Shown: positions 1-8,641, counted from the stretch's first letter. The stretch: 64,000 nt of DNA from Paragemmobacter kunshanensis (GCF_011059185.1 NZ_JAALFE010000002.1:1-64000); one strand, 5' to 3'. Numbers and translations: made by a program. The notes: a model not told the origin generated them from the letters alone.

Positions 1-2
1 CC

Positions 3-680
3 AGAATGCTGCGGGTTCGAGGCTTGATCCACCCGACTTCGGCCGTTTGCGCGACGACAGACACCGCTCGGGGCGAAGAACGCTTGCCCAGCGAGCAAAA
101 TCAGGCGATCTTGAAGTCAAGCGGCAGGCCACTTGGGGAATGTCGGATAAAGAAGACTCAAGAAATGAACCCCAGGGAGGTCATTTCTGAACCTCATATA
201 CTAATTACAAATCAACTTATTCCTGTAACTAGTAATTCCTCTGAAAAAGAGGAAGCGGCGGATGTCGTGCCCAATGCACGACCCGAGGAGCGGGTTGATG
301 GGGAACTGGAAGACTGGGTTGCAGAGGTGCGCAAGAAGCGAACCGCGCTTGACCTGCCAACAATCATGCAGGCCTGTCCAGAGTTCGCGTCCTGGGCGCG
401 TAATATGGGCGGATTCCTGAAGGATTGGGGCGATCTGCATCGGGTTGCCGGGCAACTCAGGCCGATGATCGGGATTTCGGAGCATGCTTGGAACGTGGCT
501 CAGGACCGAATGGGCACTCAGGTGGCCACGGCTGCGTTTGCACTTGTGTTCGAGAAGCACAGCGCGGGCGAGGTTGCCTCACCAGGCGGATATCTGCGCG
601 GCATGGTCGAGAAAGCCGGGGCAGGGGAGCTGCATCTTGAGCGTAGCTTTTATGGCAGGCTCAGCGGGCAAGCGGCGTAA
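3..680 (+). CDS. repC: Plasmid replication initiator RepC, C-terminal part (5' end outside window)
   Basis: RepC initiates replication of repABC plasmids and chromids. The last 110 or so residues carry the conserved RepC C-terminal domain: LPTIMQACPEF, then WGDLHRVAGQLRPMIGIS, a central helix region, and the signature SPGGYLRGMVEKAGAGELHL close to the stop. The stretch before it (ECRIKKTQEMNPREVISEP and following) resembles the variable linker of RepC. The frame is open to the window edge, so the true start is not visible. The first 30 residues do not look like RepC, so the gene may be a truncated or rearranged remnant. Base composition around 180-260 is more AT-rich than the neighbourhood, which fits acquired DNA. 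The core genes farther on argue for a chromosome, so this is probably a relic of an integrated replicon. No repA or repB is visible. Confidence 0.6.
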   Translation, partial: RMLRVRGLIHPTSAVCATTDTARGEERLPSEQNQAILKSSGRPLGECRIKKTQEMNPREVISEPHILITNQLIPVTSNSSEKEEAADVVPNARPEERVDGELEDWVAEVRKKRTALDLPTIMQACPEFASWARNMGGFLKDWGDLHRVAGQLRPMIGISEHAWNVAQDRMGTQVATAAFALVFEKHSAGEVASPGGYLRGMVEKAGAGELHLERSFYGRLSGQAA

Positions 681-1053
681 GAGGGTAAGATTAAAAGATG
701 TTACGCATCCGCAGGTGTAGGCAGGGCTGTAGAAAATATCTTGCCGATCTGCTGAATATGCTAACTATCTGCCAAATAACGATAATTTAGCACCTTGTGC
801 AAGATTTTGCCGATTCCCGTTGCGGATTTTGCGTCCGCAGATACCTCTGCTGTTCCAAATCAATGGCTTCGACAAAAACGCAGGCATGGCGCGGTGTGGT
901 GAGGACCCGCTGAAATTGGCCAGGACAGCGTCAATGCTCGAGAAAAGTGAAAGTGTCCTTCGGGTTTTGTGACTGACGGATGAGGGCCTTTGGGGTCCCT
1001 CAGATGGGTCCGGGCCGGATTCCGGTCTGTCTTTCCTGATGAAGGGCATTCCG
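681..1053. other. Intergenic stretch without a supportable gene
   Basis: After the RepC fragment there are about 370 bases where I see no gene with family features or a good ribosome-binding site. The sequence is less GC-rich at 700-860 than in the catabolic genes to the right, which suggests leftover DNA from the same acquired segment as repC. No tRNA, attachment-site duplication or IS end was recognised. Confidence 0.4.
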
Positions 1054-1221
1054 ATGCAAACAGGTGTTTTGCGCGTGTTGCGCGCGACCGCTGCCTGGTG
1101 GTGGCGACACAAGGAACTACGCCGAATTGGCCAGACGGGGCAGGCACAACGGCTCGAGCGCGAGACCGTCCTGCGTGATCTTGGCTATCTCAGTGGAGTT
1201 TTGAAAGTATTTTATGTTTGA
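1054..1221 (+). CDS. Possible small basic protein, DUF1127-like
   Basis: A 55-residue frame beginning MQTGVLRVLRATAAWWWRHK has a GAAGGG ribosome-binding site about eight bases before the ATG. It is rich in Arg, Leu and Trp, and its second half (RLERETVLRDLGYLSG) resembles the L-x-x-x-x-L-x-D-L/I-G core of small DUF1127 proteins, which are very common in alphaproteobacteria. The match is weak and the frame may be chance. If real, it ends only about 70 bases before the MarR-like gene. Confidence 0.25.
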   Translation: MQTGVLRVLRATAAWWWRHKELRRIGQTGQAQRLERETVLRDLGYLSGVLKVFYV

Positions 1222-1225
1222 AAGT
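1200..1225 (+). promoter_or_regulatory. Direct repeat TTTGAAAGT upstream of MarR-like gene
   Basis: TTTGAAAGT occurs twice (1200-1208 and 1217-1225), spaced 17 bases apart, in an AT-rich patch about 70 bases before the regulator start. The same half-site, as TTTCAAA, appears in the divergent region at 8607-8641 and at 25064-25080. I infer a shared operator; no binding data can be seen from sequence. Confidence 0.35.
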
Positions 1226-1293
1226 CTATCGTAAAATCCATTTGCGTCAACGGGGCTGTGCTGGGATGGTCGGGGGCAGGGGGAGCGAAAGCG

Positions 1294-1848
1294 ATGGCCG
1301 AGAAAAATATTCAAACTCAAAAGGATGCACCTTTGCGGGGGCTCGACTGGCATTGGCATCTGGCGGAAGGCCCGGCCGAGGTGGACACGACCGAGCTGGA
1401 ATTCGCCCTGATGCGGACCTTCGAGGGATTCGGGCGCTGGCAGTCGGAATGCCTGGCGTCGGTCTGCGACCTGGCGGCGACGGGGCCGGAGAATGCGCTG
1501 TTGCACATCATCCGGATGAATGAACGGCCCAAGACGATCAAGGATCTGGCGCGGCTGACGAACCGGGATGACGTGCCGAACATCCAGTATTCGCTGCGCA
1601 AGCTGATCGGGGCAGGGCTGGTGCTGCGCAAGGGATCGGGCCGGTCCGGCGTGACCTATGAGGTGACGGAGGAAGGCCGCCGGGTGACCGATGACTATGG
1701 CGCGCTGCGGCGGCGGTTGCTGATCCAGGCGGTGGCGAATGTGCCGGGCTTTGGCGACCGCCTGGCGGAGGCGACGCGGACGCTGAACCTTCTGTCGGGG
1801 ATCTATGAAGAGATCTCGCGCGTGGCGGCGACGCATCGGCGCGGATGA
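1294..1848 (+). CDS. MarR-like winged-helix transcriptional regulator
   Basis: A 184-residue protein with a central winged helix-turn-helix: TIKDLARLTNRDDVPNIQYSL is the recognition-helix region, and the following wing (GLVLRKGSGRSGVTYEVTEEG) is typical of the MarR/PF13463 group of predicted regulators. The ATG at 1294 is chosen because GGGGGAG lies about eight bases upstream; a longer frame starts at 1258 without support. Homologues of this length often accompany aromatic-acid catabolic genes, and here it lies next to a flavin monooxygenase gene and the anthraniloyl-CoA cluster. The ligand is unknown. Two TTTGAAAGT repeats lie just upstream and could be its own operator. Confidence 0.7.
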   Translation: MAEKNIQTQKDAPLRGLDWHWHLAEGPAEVDTTELEFALMRTFEGFGRWQSECLASVCDLAATGPENALLHIIRMNERPKTIKDLARLTNRDDVPNIQYSLRKLIGAGLVLRKGSGRSGVTYEVTEEGRRVTDDYGALRRRLLIQAVANVPGFGDRLAEATRTLNLLSGIYEEISRVAATHRRG

Positions 1849-1871
1849 GGGGCACCCCCTGCGCGGAACGT

Positions 1872-2002
1872 CTCACCCCGCCCCCTCTCCCTGACCCTCT
1901 CCCCCGGGGGGAGAGGGAAGGGTGCCCGGTTCTGGATCGTGGCGATGGCCGTGCCGTTGCGCGCCCCCTCTCCCCCCCGGGGAGAGGGTCGGGGTGAGGG
2001 GG
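1872..2002. repeat. Inverted pair of GC-rich hairpin repeats
   Basis: Two copies of a C/G-rich element face each other between the convergent MarR-like and flavin monooxygenase genes. Each contains a hairpin with CCCTCTCCCC / GGGGAGAGGG arms (1895-1917 and 1966-1988), flanked by CTCACCCCG at 1872 and its complement near 1991. The second copy ends at the stop codon of the monooxygenase. It probably serves as a bidirectional terminator and has the look of a dispersed repeat family. Confidence 0.65.
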
Positions 2003-3514
2003 TCAGGCCAGCGCGGGCTTGCCGAGGCTGGCTTGCGGGCGGTCCAGCCTGCGGTGCAGTTCCCTGGCCACGCGGGCATAGCTGCCGGGTTTGACGGGCA
2101 TCTGCCATTCCATGAAGCGCTGCATCGCCCCGATGCCCAGGCCCATGTCGCCCAGCAATTCGTCGATCTGGTGCATGGAGAAGGGGATGATGTTGGTGCC
2201 GCGCGCGTGCTTGCCTTCGGTCCGCGCCTCCATCCAGCGGAGGCGGGCGTCGGTGGCGGCCAGCTGGTCGCGGTCGGAGGGCAGGTTCAGCGCATCGCCC
2301 AGCAGCGCCGCGATCCAGAGCGCGCCCATTTCCGCCGAGAGCGGCGAGAAGAAGGAGGAGTTGTAGCCGTTGAAGGCGAGGTTCCGCACCCCCGTGGGCA
2401 GGATGCAGCGGTAGAGGCGGAAGTTGCCGCGATCGTCCATGATGCGGGCCTGCAGCGCGGGGTCGAGGAAGGGAACCTCTTGCCGCCAGCCGGTGCCGCA
2501 GATGACGATGTCGGCGGGGATCTTTTCCCCCGATTTCAGCAGGGCATAGCGGCGCCCGCCTTCGACGAGGAGTTGGGCGATGGCGGTATCGCGCTTGATG
2601 GCGATGCGCCCTTTTTCCACCAGCCCGAAGAACCCGTCGGTGACAAGCGAGACGGTAGAGCGCGCGATGCGTTCGAAGGACCCGCGCGGCAGGGCGTTCA
2701 GCTTTTTCAGCTTCAGCTGTTTCGTGATGACCGACTGGACAGAGCCGAGCATGGAATTGCGGACAGGCCTGCCTGCGCCGTGCAGGAACTTCTCCACCCC
2801 CTGAAGGCGGATATAGGGGAACAGCCCTTCGCCCATGCGGGTAAGGAAGAGGTATTTGTAATTCAGCACCCCTGCCAGTTTCTTGGGCATCTTCCAGATC
2901 AGTTCGCGGGCGACGACGGTCATGGAGGCTGCGGCATCGACAAGGCCCACGGCCACGTCGCAAGAGGATTTGCCGTAGCCGATGACGACGACATGTTTGC
3001 CGCGCGCCTCGGCTTCGTTCAGGAATTCCGAGGAATGGCAGATCGTGCCGCCAGCCTGCCTGAACTCTGCCGCGCCGGGGAAATCGGGGATGGCGGGGGC
3101 CGAGAAGATGCCGTTGCAGATGGTCAGGAAATCGAAGCTGTCGGTCTGCTCCGCCGCACCCTTTGGTTGGAAGGTGACGGTCCAGCGCCCGTCCGCGCCT
3201 TGGGTCGCGCGGGTGACGGGGGTGGACAGGCGGATCAGGGGTTTCAGGCCGAAGGTTTCGGCATAGTCGTTCAGATAGGCCTGCACCTGCTGGCCCGAGG
3301 GCCATTCGGGATAGTGCTTCGGCATCGGGAAGTCGGAGAGGCAGTAGGTGTCCTTGCCGTTCTGGGTGGACACGCCGGGATAGAGGCGGGTCGTGGACCA
3401 GACGCCGCCCACGTCATGCACCTTTTCGAAGACGGTCACGTCATGGCCGAAGTCGCGCAGGTGGCGGGCGGTGGTGAGGCCGGCGAAACCGGCGCCGATG
3501 ATGGCGATTTTCAT
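2003..3514 (-). CDS. Flavin-containing monooxygenase (FMO-like)
   Basis: A 503-residue class B flavoprotein monooxygenase. The N-terminal FAD site is IIGAGFAGLTTARHL (residues 4-18). The region IPDFPGAAEFRQAGGTICHS fits the FMO fingerprint, and VVVIGYGKSSCDVAV is the second, NADPH-binding Rossmann motif. Such enzymes oxygenate N, S or ketone groups using NADPH and O2. The start is supported by GGGGAA just upstream. It lies 55 bases downstream of an SDR gene on the same strand, so the two are probably one unit, divergent from an AraC regulator. The substrate is unknown; the neighbourhood suggests an aromatic or alicyclic compound. Confidence 0.8.
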   Translation of the reverse strand: MKIAIIGAGFAGLTTARHLRDFGHDVTVFEKVHDVGGVWSTTRLYPGVSTQNGKDTYCLSDFPMPKHYPEWPSGQQVQAYLNDYAETFGLKPLIRLSTPVTRATQGADGRWTVTFQPKGAAEQTDSFDFLTICNGIFSAPAIPDFPGAAEFRQAGGTICHSSEFLNEAEARGKHVVVIGYGKSSCDVAVGLVDAAASMTVVARELIWKMPKKLAGVLNYKYLFLTRMGEGLFPYIRLQGVEKFLHGAGRPVRNSMLGSVQSVITKQLKLKKLNALPRGSFERIARSTVSLVTDGFFGLVEKGRIAIKRDTAIAQLLVEGGRRYALLKSGEKIPADIVICGTGWRQEVPFLDPALQARIMDDRGNFRLYRCILPTGVRNLAFNGYNSSFFSPLSAEMGALWIAALLGDALNLPSDRDQLAATDARLRWMEARTEGKHARGTNIIPFSMHQIDELLGDMGLGIGAMQRFMEWQMPVKPGSYARVARELHRRLDRPQASLGKPALA

Positions 3515-3569
3515 GTGTATTCCCCGTTGGTTGGGGGCGGGGGCGTTCTGCGGCCCCTTCGCCCATATG

Positions 3570-4337
3570 TCAGGACATCAGGAGCGGGATGGCCGGTTCG
3601 GCGCGTTCCGGCCCCATCGCGGTGTAGCCGCCATCGACGCGGATATCGGTGCCGGTGATGAAGGAGGCCTCGTCCGAGCAGAGGAAGAGGACGGCAGAGG
3701 CCACCTCTTCGGGGTTCGCCACGCGGCCCAGCAGGTGGAAGGGGGCGGCCACGGCATCGGTCTTGGCGCGGTTGCCGTTCGTCAGCTGGTCCATGATGTT
3801 CGACCATGTCCAGCCGGGGCTGACGGCGTTGACGCGGATGCCCTTGGGCGCAAGGTCCATCGCCTGATTGCGGGTCAGTTGCAGGATCGCGGCCTTGGAT
3901 ACCGGGTAGAGCCAGCGCCCCGTCTGCGCCACGCGCGAGGAGATGGAGCCGAAGTTGACGATGGCGCCCTTGTTGCGGGCCAGTTCCTCTTCGGCCGCCT
4001 GCATCAGCATGACGGAACCCACGATGTTGACGTTCAGGCTTTCCAGCCAGTCCGCGCGCGAGGAGGCCGCGCCATTGTCGAGGTAGGAGCAGGCGACGTT
4101 CACGAGAAAGTCGATGCGGCCGAATTTCGCCTTGGTGGCGGCGACGAGGGCGGTGATGTCGGCATCTTCGCGCAGGTCGCAGCGGTGGAAGGCGACGCCT
4201 TCGGCGAATCCCCCGCCTTCGGCGATGTCGGCCACCATGACCTTTGTTCCCGCCGCCACGAAGGCATCGACCACGGCGCGACCGATCTTGGTGCAGCCGC
4301 CGGGGATGATGGCCACCTTGCCTGACAATCCGCGCAT
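3570..4337 (-). CDS. Short-chain dehydrogenase/reductase (SDR)
   Basis: A 255-residue classical SDR. The cofactor motif is GGCTKIG near residue 13. The catalytic Ser lies in FGSISSRVAQ, and the Tyr and Lys are in YPVSKAA. The C-terminal IRVDGGYTA is also typical of the family. An oxidoreductase acting on a hydroxyl or keto group is expected. It is first in a two-gene unit with the flavin monooxygenase downstream and is divergent from the AraC-type gene, separated by 170 bases that must hold both promoters. Its link to the anthraniloyl-CoA pathway is inferred from position only. Confidence 0.8.
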   Translation of the reverse strand: MRGLSGKVAIIPGGCTKIGRAVVDAFVAAGTKVMVADIAEGGGFAEGVAFHRCDLREDADITALVAATKAKFGRIDFLVNVACSYLDNGAASSRADWLESLNVNIVGSVMLMQAAEEELARNKGAIVNFGSISSRVAQTGRWLYPVSKAAILQLTRNQAMDLAPKGIRVNAVSPGWTWSNIMDQLTNGNRAKTDAVAAPFHLLGRVANPEEVASAVLFLCSDEASFITGTDIRVDGGYTAMGPERAEPAIPLLMS

Positions 4338-4507
4338 TCCGACACTCCCTGATTATTCTTTAGGTTTGAAGGGATTGTGCGCCGATGGGTCCGGCGGGCT
4401 ATCCGGGGGGCGCGGGGATTATCCGGAAAACGAAAAAAACGTGACTCGCCGGGGTCGGATTGCCGCAGGGCGTGTTACGCTTTGCCGTGGAAAATAAAGG
4501 TGCGCCG

Positions 4508-5482
4508 ATGGGTCTGCCGCTTCTGAAGGATCATGCGCTGTTCCGATCCCGCGACCTTGACGAGGCGCGGGAGCGGGTGGCGGCGGTTTTCTGCCCCCAC
4601 CGGCTGGAAACGCTGGGGGCGCGGAGCCTGTTCGACGCCTGCCACCACCATCTGCCCGGGCAGCGGCTGTCGCTGAACTATATCGAATACGGGGCGAAGA
4701 CGCTGATCGCGCCGGGGGAGCTGGGCGGGTTCTACCTCTTGCAGATCCCGCTGGAAGGCGGGGCCGAGATCAGCAACGGGATGGGAAGCTATGCGTCCAC
4801 GCCAGAGCGGGCGGCGATCCTCAACCCGCATCTGCCGACGCGGATGACCTGGGAAGAGGGGACGCGGCAGGTGCTGGTGCAGGTGTCGCGCAAGGCGATG
4901 CAGGATCATCTGGCCGGCGTGCTGGGCGGCGCGTCGGACCGGCCGCTGACATTCGAGGGGCCGCTCGATCTGACCGCCGGGCCGGGGGCGGCGCTTCGGC
5001 GGCTCGTGATGTGGCTGGTGGCCGAGGCGGATGCGGGCAGCCCGCCCATCGGGACGGGGCTGATGGCGCGGCAGATCGAGGGGACGGTGCTGTCGGGGTT
5101 GCTGGAGGCGCGGCACGATCACGCGGCGCAGATCGCGCGGCAGAAGGCGGCGCCGCGCCCGCGTCATCTGCGGCTGGCGGAAGGGTATATCGAGGCGCAT
5201 CTGGACCAGCCCATCACGCTGGAGGAGGTGGCGCAGGCGGCGGGGATTTCGCCGCGCGGGCTGCAATTGGCCTTCCGCGAGTTTCGGGGGACCACGCCGC
5301 TGGGCTTCTGGCGCGAGGCGCGGCTGGCGCGGGCGCATGCGGATCTGATGGCGGCAGGTCCGGGAACCAGGGTGACGGATGTCGCGCTGCGCTGGGGGTT
5401 CACCCATTTCGGACGGTTTTCCGAGATGTATCGCGCGCGCTACGGGCTTTGCCCGCGGGATGCGCTGCGGGCGGGGGGGTGA
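4508..5482 (+). CDS. AraC-family transcriptional regulator
   Basis: A 324-residue regulator. The N-terminal part is an AraC_binding_2-type effector domain (LSLNYIEYGAKTLIAPGEL, FYLLQIPLEGGAEI). The C-terminal hundred residues are two helix-turn-helix motifs (ITLEEVAQAAGISPRGLQ and VTDVALRWGFTHFGRFSEMY). This architecture is common in activators of aromatic-acid catabolism. The ATG at 4508 is preferred because AAAGG lies eight bases upstream. It is divergent from the SDR/flavin monooxygenase pair and convergent with the paaJ-like thiolase, so the SDR pair is its most likely target. Confidence 0.85.
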   Translation: MGLPLLKDHALFRSRDLDEARERVAAVFCPHRLETLGARSLFDACHHHLPGQRLSLNYIEYGAKTLIAPGELGGFYLLQIPLEGGAEISNGMGSYASTPERAAILNPHLPTRMTWEEGTRQVLVQVSRKAMQDHLAGVLGGASDRPLTFEGPLDLTAGPGAALRRLVMWLVAEADAGSPPIGTGLMARQIEGTVLSGLLEARHDHAAQIARQKAAPRPRHLRLAEGYIEAHLDQPITLEEVAQAAGISPRGLQLAFREFRGTTPLGFWREARLARAHADLMAAGPGTRVTDVALRWGFTHFGRFSEMYRARYGLCPRDALRAGG

Positions 5483-5484
5483 CT

Positions 5485-5508
5485 CCCCTCCCCGCGGGCG
5501 GGGAGGGG
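5485..5508. terminator. GC-rich hairpin between convergent genes
   Basis: CCCCTCCCCGC pairs with GCGGGGAGGGG around a two-base loop, directly after the araC-type stop and before the end of the convergent thiolase gene. There is no clear U-tract. It resembles the element at 1872-2002. Confidence 0.5.
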
Positions 5509-5533
5509 TTGGGGGAGGGGTCGCCGGGATGGG

Positions 5534-6709
5534 TCAGACGGCCAGCAATTCCAGCGCGACGCCCTGACCCACGCCAACGCAGAGCGTGACGAGGGCGCTT
5601 TTGCCGCCCGTTTCATGCAGGCGGCGGGCGGCGGTGCCAGCGATGCGCGCGCCCGACATGCCCAAGGGATGGCCCATGCTGATCCCGCCGCCATAGGCGT
5701 TCACCTGCGCGGCGTCGTCGGGAATGCCCCAGGCGCGCAGGCAGGCGAGGGTCTGGGCGGCGAAGGCCTCGTTCAACTCGATCACGCTGTAATCGCCGGG
5801 CTGCCTGCCGGTGCGGGCGGTCAGCCTTTCGGCTGCGGCGACGGGGCCGATGCCCATCACGCGCGGCGCGACACCGGCAGAGGCCGCCGCGCCGACACGG
5901 GCAAGGGGGGTGAGGCGGTGGCGCTTCACCCCGGCGGCAGAGGCGAGGATGAGGGCGCAAGCGCCGTCATTGATGCCTGCGGCATTGCCTGCGGTCACCG
6001 TGCCGCCCGTGCGGAAGGGGGCGGGGAGGGCGGCCAGTTTCTCCATCGTCGTGGCGCGGGGGTGTTCGTCCTGCGCGACCACGGTGTCGCCCTTGCGGGA
6101 GCGGATCGTCACGGGAAGGATGTCGGCGGCGTGCCAGTCGGCGCTGTAGCGGGATTGCGAGCGGAAGGCGAAGGCGTCCTGATCCGCGCGCGGGATGGCA
6201 TGTTCGGCGGCCACGTTTTCCGCCGTTTCGGGCATGGAATCGGTGCCATAGGCGCGGGCGATGCGGTCGTTGACAAAGCGCCAGCCGATGGTGGTGTCGT
6301 GGATTTCCGCCGCGCGGGAGAAGGCGGTTTCGGCCTTGGCCATGACGAAGGGGGCGCGGGTCATGCTTTCCACCCCGCCCGCGATGATGACATCGGCCCC
6401 GTCGCGGATGGCGCGGGCGCCCGCGATGACGGCGTCTAGGCCCGAGGCGCAGAGGCGGTTCACGGTCAGGGCGGGGGTGGATTCGGGAAGGCGCGAGAGG
6501 AGGACGGCCATGCGGGCGACGTTGCGGTTATCCTCGCCCGCCTGATTGGCGCAGCCCATGATCACCTCGTCCACGGCCAGGTCGGGGTGCAGGTCCAGCA
6601 GGCCGTCGATCACATGGGCGGCCATGTCGTCGGGGCGGACCGTGGCCAGCGCGCCGCCGTGGCGGCCGATGGGGGTGCGGCGGTGGGCGCAGAGGAAGAC
6701 GTCGGTCAT
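5534..6709 (-). CDS. paaJ: 3-oxoadipyl-CoA thiolase (PaaJ/PcaF-like)
   Basis: A 391-residue thiolase. The acylated cysteine is Cys87 in NRLCASGLDAV. NAYGGGISMGHPLGMSGAR gives the conserved His, and TLCVGVGQG gives the second Cys. The stretch GCANQAGEDNRNVARMA is characteristic of beta-ketoadipyl-CoA thiolases, which split 3-oxoadipyl-CoA into succinyl-CoA and acetyl-CoA at the end of aromatic catabolism. The ATG at 6709 overlaps the stop of the upstream dehydrogenase gene by four bases (ATGA), so the two are translationally coupled. It is last gene of the three-gene minus-strand operon. Assignment to phenylacetyl-CoA or to anthraniloyl-CoA breakdown cannot be settled from sequence; the neighbours favour the latter. 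Confidence 0.85.
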   Translation of the reverse strand: MTDVFLCAHRRTPIGRHGGALATVRPDDMAAHVIDGLLDLHPDLAVDEVIMGCANQAGEDNRNVARMAVLLSRLPESTPALTVNRLCASGLDAVIAGARAIRDGADVIIAGGVESMTRAPFVMAKAETAFSRAAEIHDTTIGWRFVNDRIARAYGTDSMPETAENVAAEHAIPRADQDAFAFRSQSRYSADWHAADILPVTIRSRKGDTVVAQDEHPRATTMEKLAALPAPFRTGGTVTAGNAAGINDGACALILASAAGVKRHRLTPLARVGAAASAGVAPRVMGIGPVAAAERLTARTGRQPGDYSVIELNEAFAAQTLACLRAWGIPDDAAQVNAYGGGISMGHPLGMSGARIAGTAARRLHETGGKSALVTLCVGVGQGVALELLAV

Positions 6710-7833
6710 GGGATCAGTCCGGGGGCGGGGAGGTAGCGGGATTTCAGATGCGCGGGGGCGGCGGCTTCCAGCGCGGCGAGGGTGTTCAGGATCGTGTCGC
6801 GGCCGTGGGTCTGGACGATCTCGAACGGGCCGCGCGGGAAGTTGAGACCGAGTTTCAGGGCGGTGTCGATGCCTTCGGCGGTCGTGCCGCCTTCGGACAA
6901 AAGCCACGCGCCTTCGTTGGCGAGGGTGGCTTCGATCCGCAGCGCGATGGATGCGGCATCGGGTGGCGGGGGCGCATCAATGGCGGGCAGGGTGAAGCCC
7001 GTGCCGGTCTTGCGCCCCAGCGCGCCCCGCTCCACCTGCGCCTTGAGTGCAGTGAAGACGTGGTAGCGCGGGTGGTTGCCCATCGCGGCAGAGAGGCTTT
7101 CGGTGGCGGCAAGGTTGATGTCGGCCCCGATCAGGTCGATCAGCGCGAAGGGGCCGAGGCGATAGCCTGCGGCGCGCATGGCGGCGTCTATGTCCTGCGG
7201 GCTGCGGCCTTCCTCCAGCAGCGCAAGCGCCTCACCGTAATAGGGGCGGGCGCAGCGGTTGACGATGAAGCCGGGGCGGTCGGCGCATTGGATGACGGTC
7301 TTGCCTGCGGCTTCGGTCAGGGTGCGGGCGGTGGAGAGGGCCTGCGGGGTGGTGCCTGCGTGCGGGATCAGTTCGACAAGGCGCATCACCGGGGCGGGGT
7401 TGAAGAAATGCAGCCCCAGCAGGCGTTCGGGATGGGCAAGGCCGCGCGCGATGGCCGCGACGGAGAGGGAGGAGGTGTTGGTCGCCAGCACCGCATGGGG
7501 GGAAAGGTGGTCTTCCAGCAGGGTGAAGACGGATTGCTTGGCGGGAAGGCGTTCCACGATCGCCTCGACCACCATCTCGGCGGGGGCGATATCCTCCACC
7601 CGGTCGGTGACGGTGAGGCGGGAGAGGAGGGCGGCGCGGTCGCCTTCGGTCATCGCGCTCTTGTCGATGCGGGGTTGCAGGCTGGCCGAGAGGCGCGACA
7701 GGGCCGTGGCGCGGCTGTCGGGGCTGGCATCGGTGGCGCGGACGGGGTGGCCTGCGGCGGCGAAGACCTGCGCGATGCCAAGGCCCATGGCGCCAAGGCC
7801 GATGATGCCGATGGTGGGTCTGGCGGCGGTCAT
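6706..7833 (-). CDS. paaH: 3-hydroxyacyl-CoA dehydrogenase (PaaH-like)
   Basis: A 375-residue protein. The NAD-binding motif is GIIGLGAMGLGIAQVF near the N terminus. NTSSLSVAAIA and GLHFFNPAPVMRLVE (catalytic His) are the HCDH fingerprint, and GFIVNRCARPYYGEAL begins the C-terminal domain; a second, shorter HCDH C-terminal repeat follows (residues 280-360). It should oxidise 3-hydroxyadipyl-CoA or a similar ring-cleavage product. It is shorter than many PaaH proteins (about 475-500 residues). It is coupled to its neighbours by ATGA overlaps on both sides. Confidence 0.85.
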   Translation of the reverse strand: MTAARPTIGIIGLGAMGLGIAQVFAAAGHPVRATDASPDSRATALSRLSASLQPRIDKSAMTEGDRAALLSRLTVTDRVEDIAPAEMVVEAIVERLPAKQSVFTLLEDHLSPHAVLATNTSSLSVAAIARGLAHPERLLGLHFFNPAPVMRLVELIPHAGTTPQALSTARTLTEAAGKTVIQCADRPGFIVNRCARPYYGEALALLEEGRSPQDIDAAMRAAGYRLGPFALIDLIGADINLAATESLSAAMGNHPRYHVFTALKAQVERGALGRKTGTGFTLPAIDAPPPPDAASIALRIEATLANEGAWLLSEGGTTAEGIDTALKLGLNFPRGPFEIVQTHGRDTILNTLAALEAAAPAHLKSRYLPAPGLIP

Positions 7834-8582
7834 TGGCCCATGAACCTTGGCTTTTCGCGGGCGCGGAAGGCACGGATGCCTTCGGCCTTGTCGGCGGTGT
7901 CGAGGAGGGTTTCGAAGGCGGCGCGTTCTTCCGTCAGGGCCAGCGCGCGGTCTTCGCCTGCGATCAGCGCGGCCTTGGCGGCCATGAGGGCGAGGGGGGC
8001 GCGGGTGGCAAGGCGCGCGGCGAGTTGGGTGGAGAAGGTGGCGGCGTCCTCTTCCAGATGGGCGGCGATGCCCCAGCCATGCGCGGTCTGCGCGTCGATG
8101 ATTTCGCCCGTCAGCACCATCCGCATGGCGCGGGCGCGTCCGGCCAGCGCCATGAGGCGTTGACCGCCCCCCGCGCCGGGGATGAGGCCGAGATTGGTTT
8201 CCGGCAGGCCGAGGCGGGCGCTGGGAGACAGCACCATGATGTCGGCCATGAGGGCGAGTTCGAAGCCGCCGCCCAGGGCGAAGCCTTCGACCAGCGCGAT
8301 GATCGGCTTGGGAAAGGCGCGGATGGTGGCCCAATGGGTTTTCCTTGGGTCCGTGGCGCCTTCGGCACTGGTCTTGTGTTCGATTTCGCCAATGTCGGCC
8401 CCGGCGGCGAAGTTGCCCTCCGCCCCCCGCAGCACGACGGCGCGGATCGCGGGATCGGCGGCGAGTGTCGTCAGCGCATCGGCCAGCGCGCCCAGAAGCG
8501 CGGTGTTCAGCGCGTTCTTCTGTGCGGGGCGGTTGAGGGTGAGCGTCACCCACCCGTCATGGCGTTCGGTCAGCAGGTCCAT
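7830..8582 (-). CDS. paaF: Enoyl-CoA hydratase/isomerase (PaaF-like)
   Basis: A 250-residue crotonase. The oxyanion-hole motifs are NFAAGADIGEIE (residues 57-68) and ALGGGFELALMADI, and the second catalytic Glu lies in LPETNLGLIPGAGGGQRL. It should hydrate 2,3-dehydroadipyl-CoA or an equivalent unsaturated CoA ester. It is first gene of the paaFHJ-like operon and overlaps the next gene by four bases. The 127-base divergent region toward the fused monooxygenase holds a strong palindrome (8624-8641) likely to control both operons. Confidence 0.85.
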   Translation of the reverse strand: MDLLTERHDGWVTLTLNRPAQKNALNTALLGALADALTTLAADPAIRAVVLRGAEGNFAAGADIGEIEHKTSAEGATDPRKTHWATIRAFPKPIIALVEGFALGGGFELALMADIMVLSPSARLGLPETNLGLIPGAGGGQRLMALAGRARAMRMVLTGEIIDAQTAHGWGIAAHLEEDAATFSTQLAARLATRAPLALMAAKAALIAGEDRALALTEERAAFETLLDTADKAEGIRAFRAREKPRFMGQ

Positions 8583-8606
8583 GCGGCCATCTTCGCGGGC
8601 TGCGAC

Positions 8607-8641
8607 AAAATTTCAAGCCCGAAAATTTCAAACTTGAAATT
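8607..8641. promoter_or_regulatory. Palindromic operator in the divergent paaF / monooxygenase region
   Basis: AATTTCAAACTTGAAATT (8624-8641) is a perfect inverted repeat with 8-base arms and a 2-base centre. A further half-site AAATTTCAAG lies just to the left (8609-8618). The size and symmetry fit a MarR-family dimer, and a MarR gene is embedded in the operon to the right (11732). Binding is inferred. Confidence 0.6.

Noticed and set aside
2003-3514. Baeyer-Villiger monooxygenase
   Set aside because: The fingerprint region looks like that of ordinary flavin-containing monooxygenases, without the Trp-Pro/Asp ending of BVMOs.
1922-3658. Long plus-strand frame opposite the flavin monooxygenase
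   Set aside because: It is an antisense shadow of a gene with clear FAD and NADPH motifs and shows no recognisable domain.
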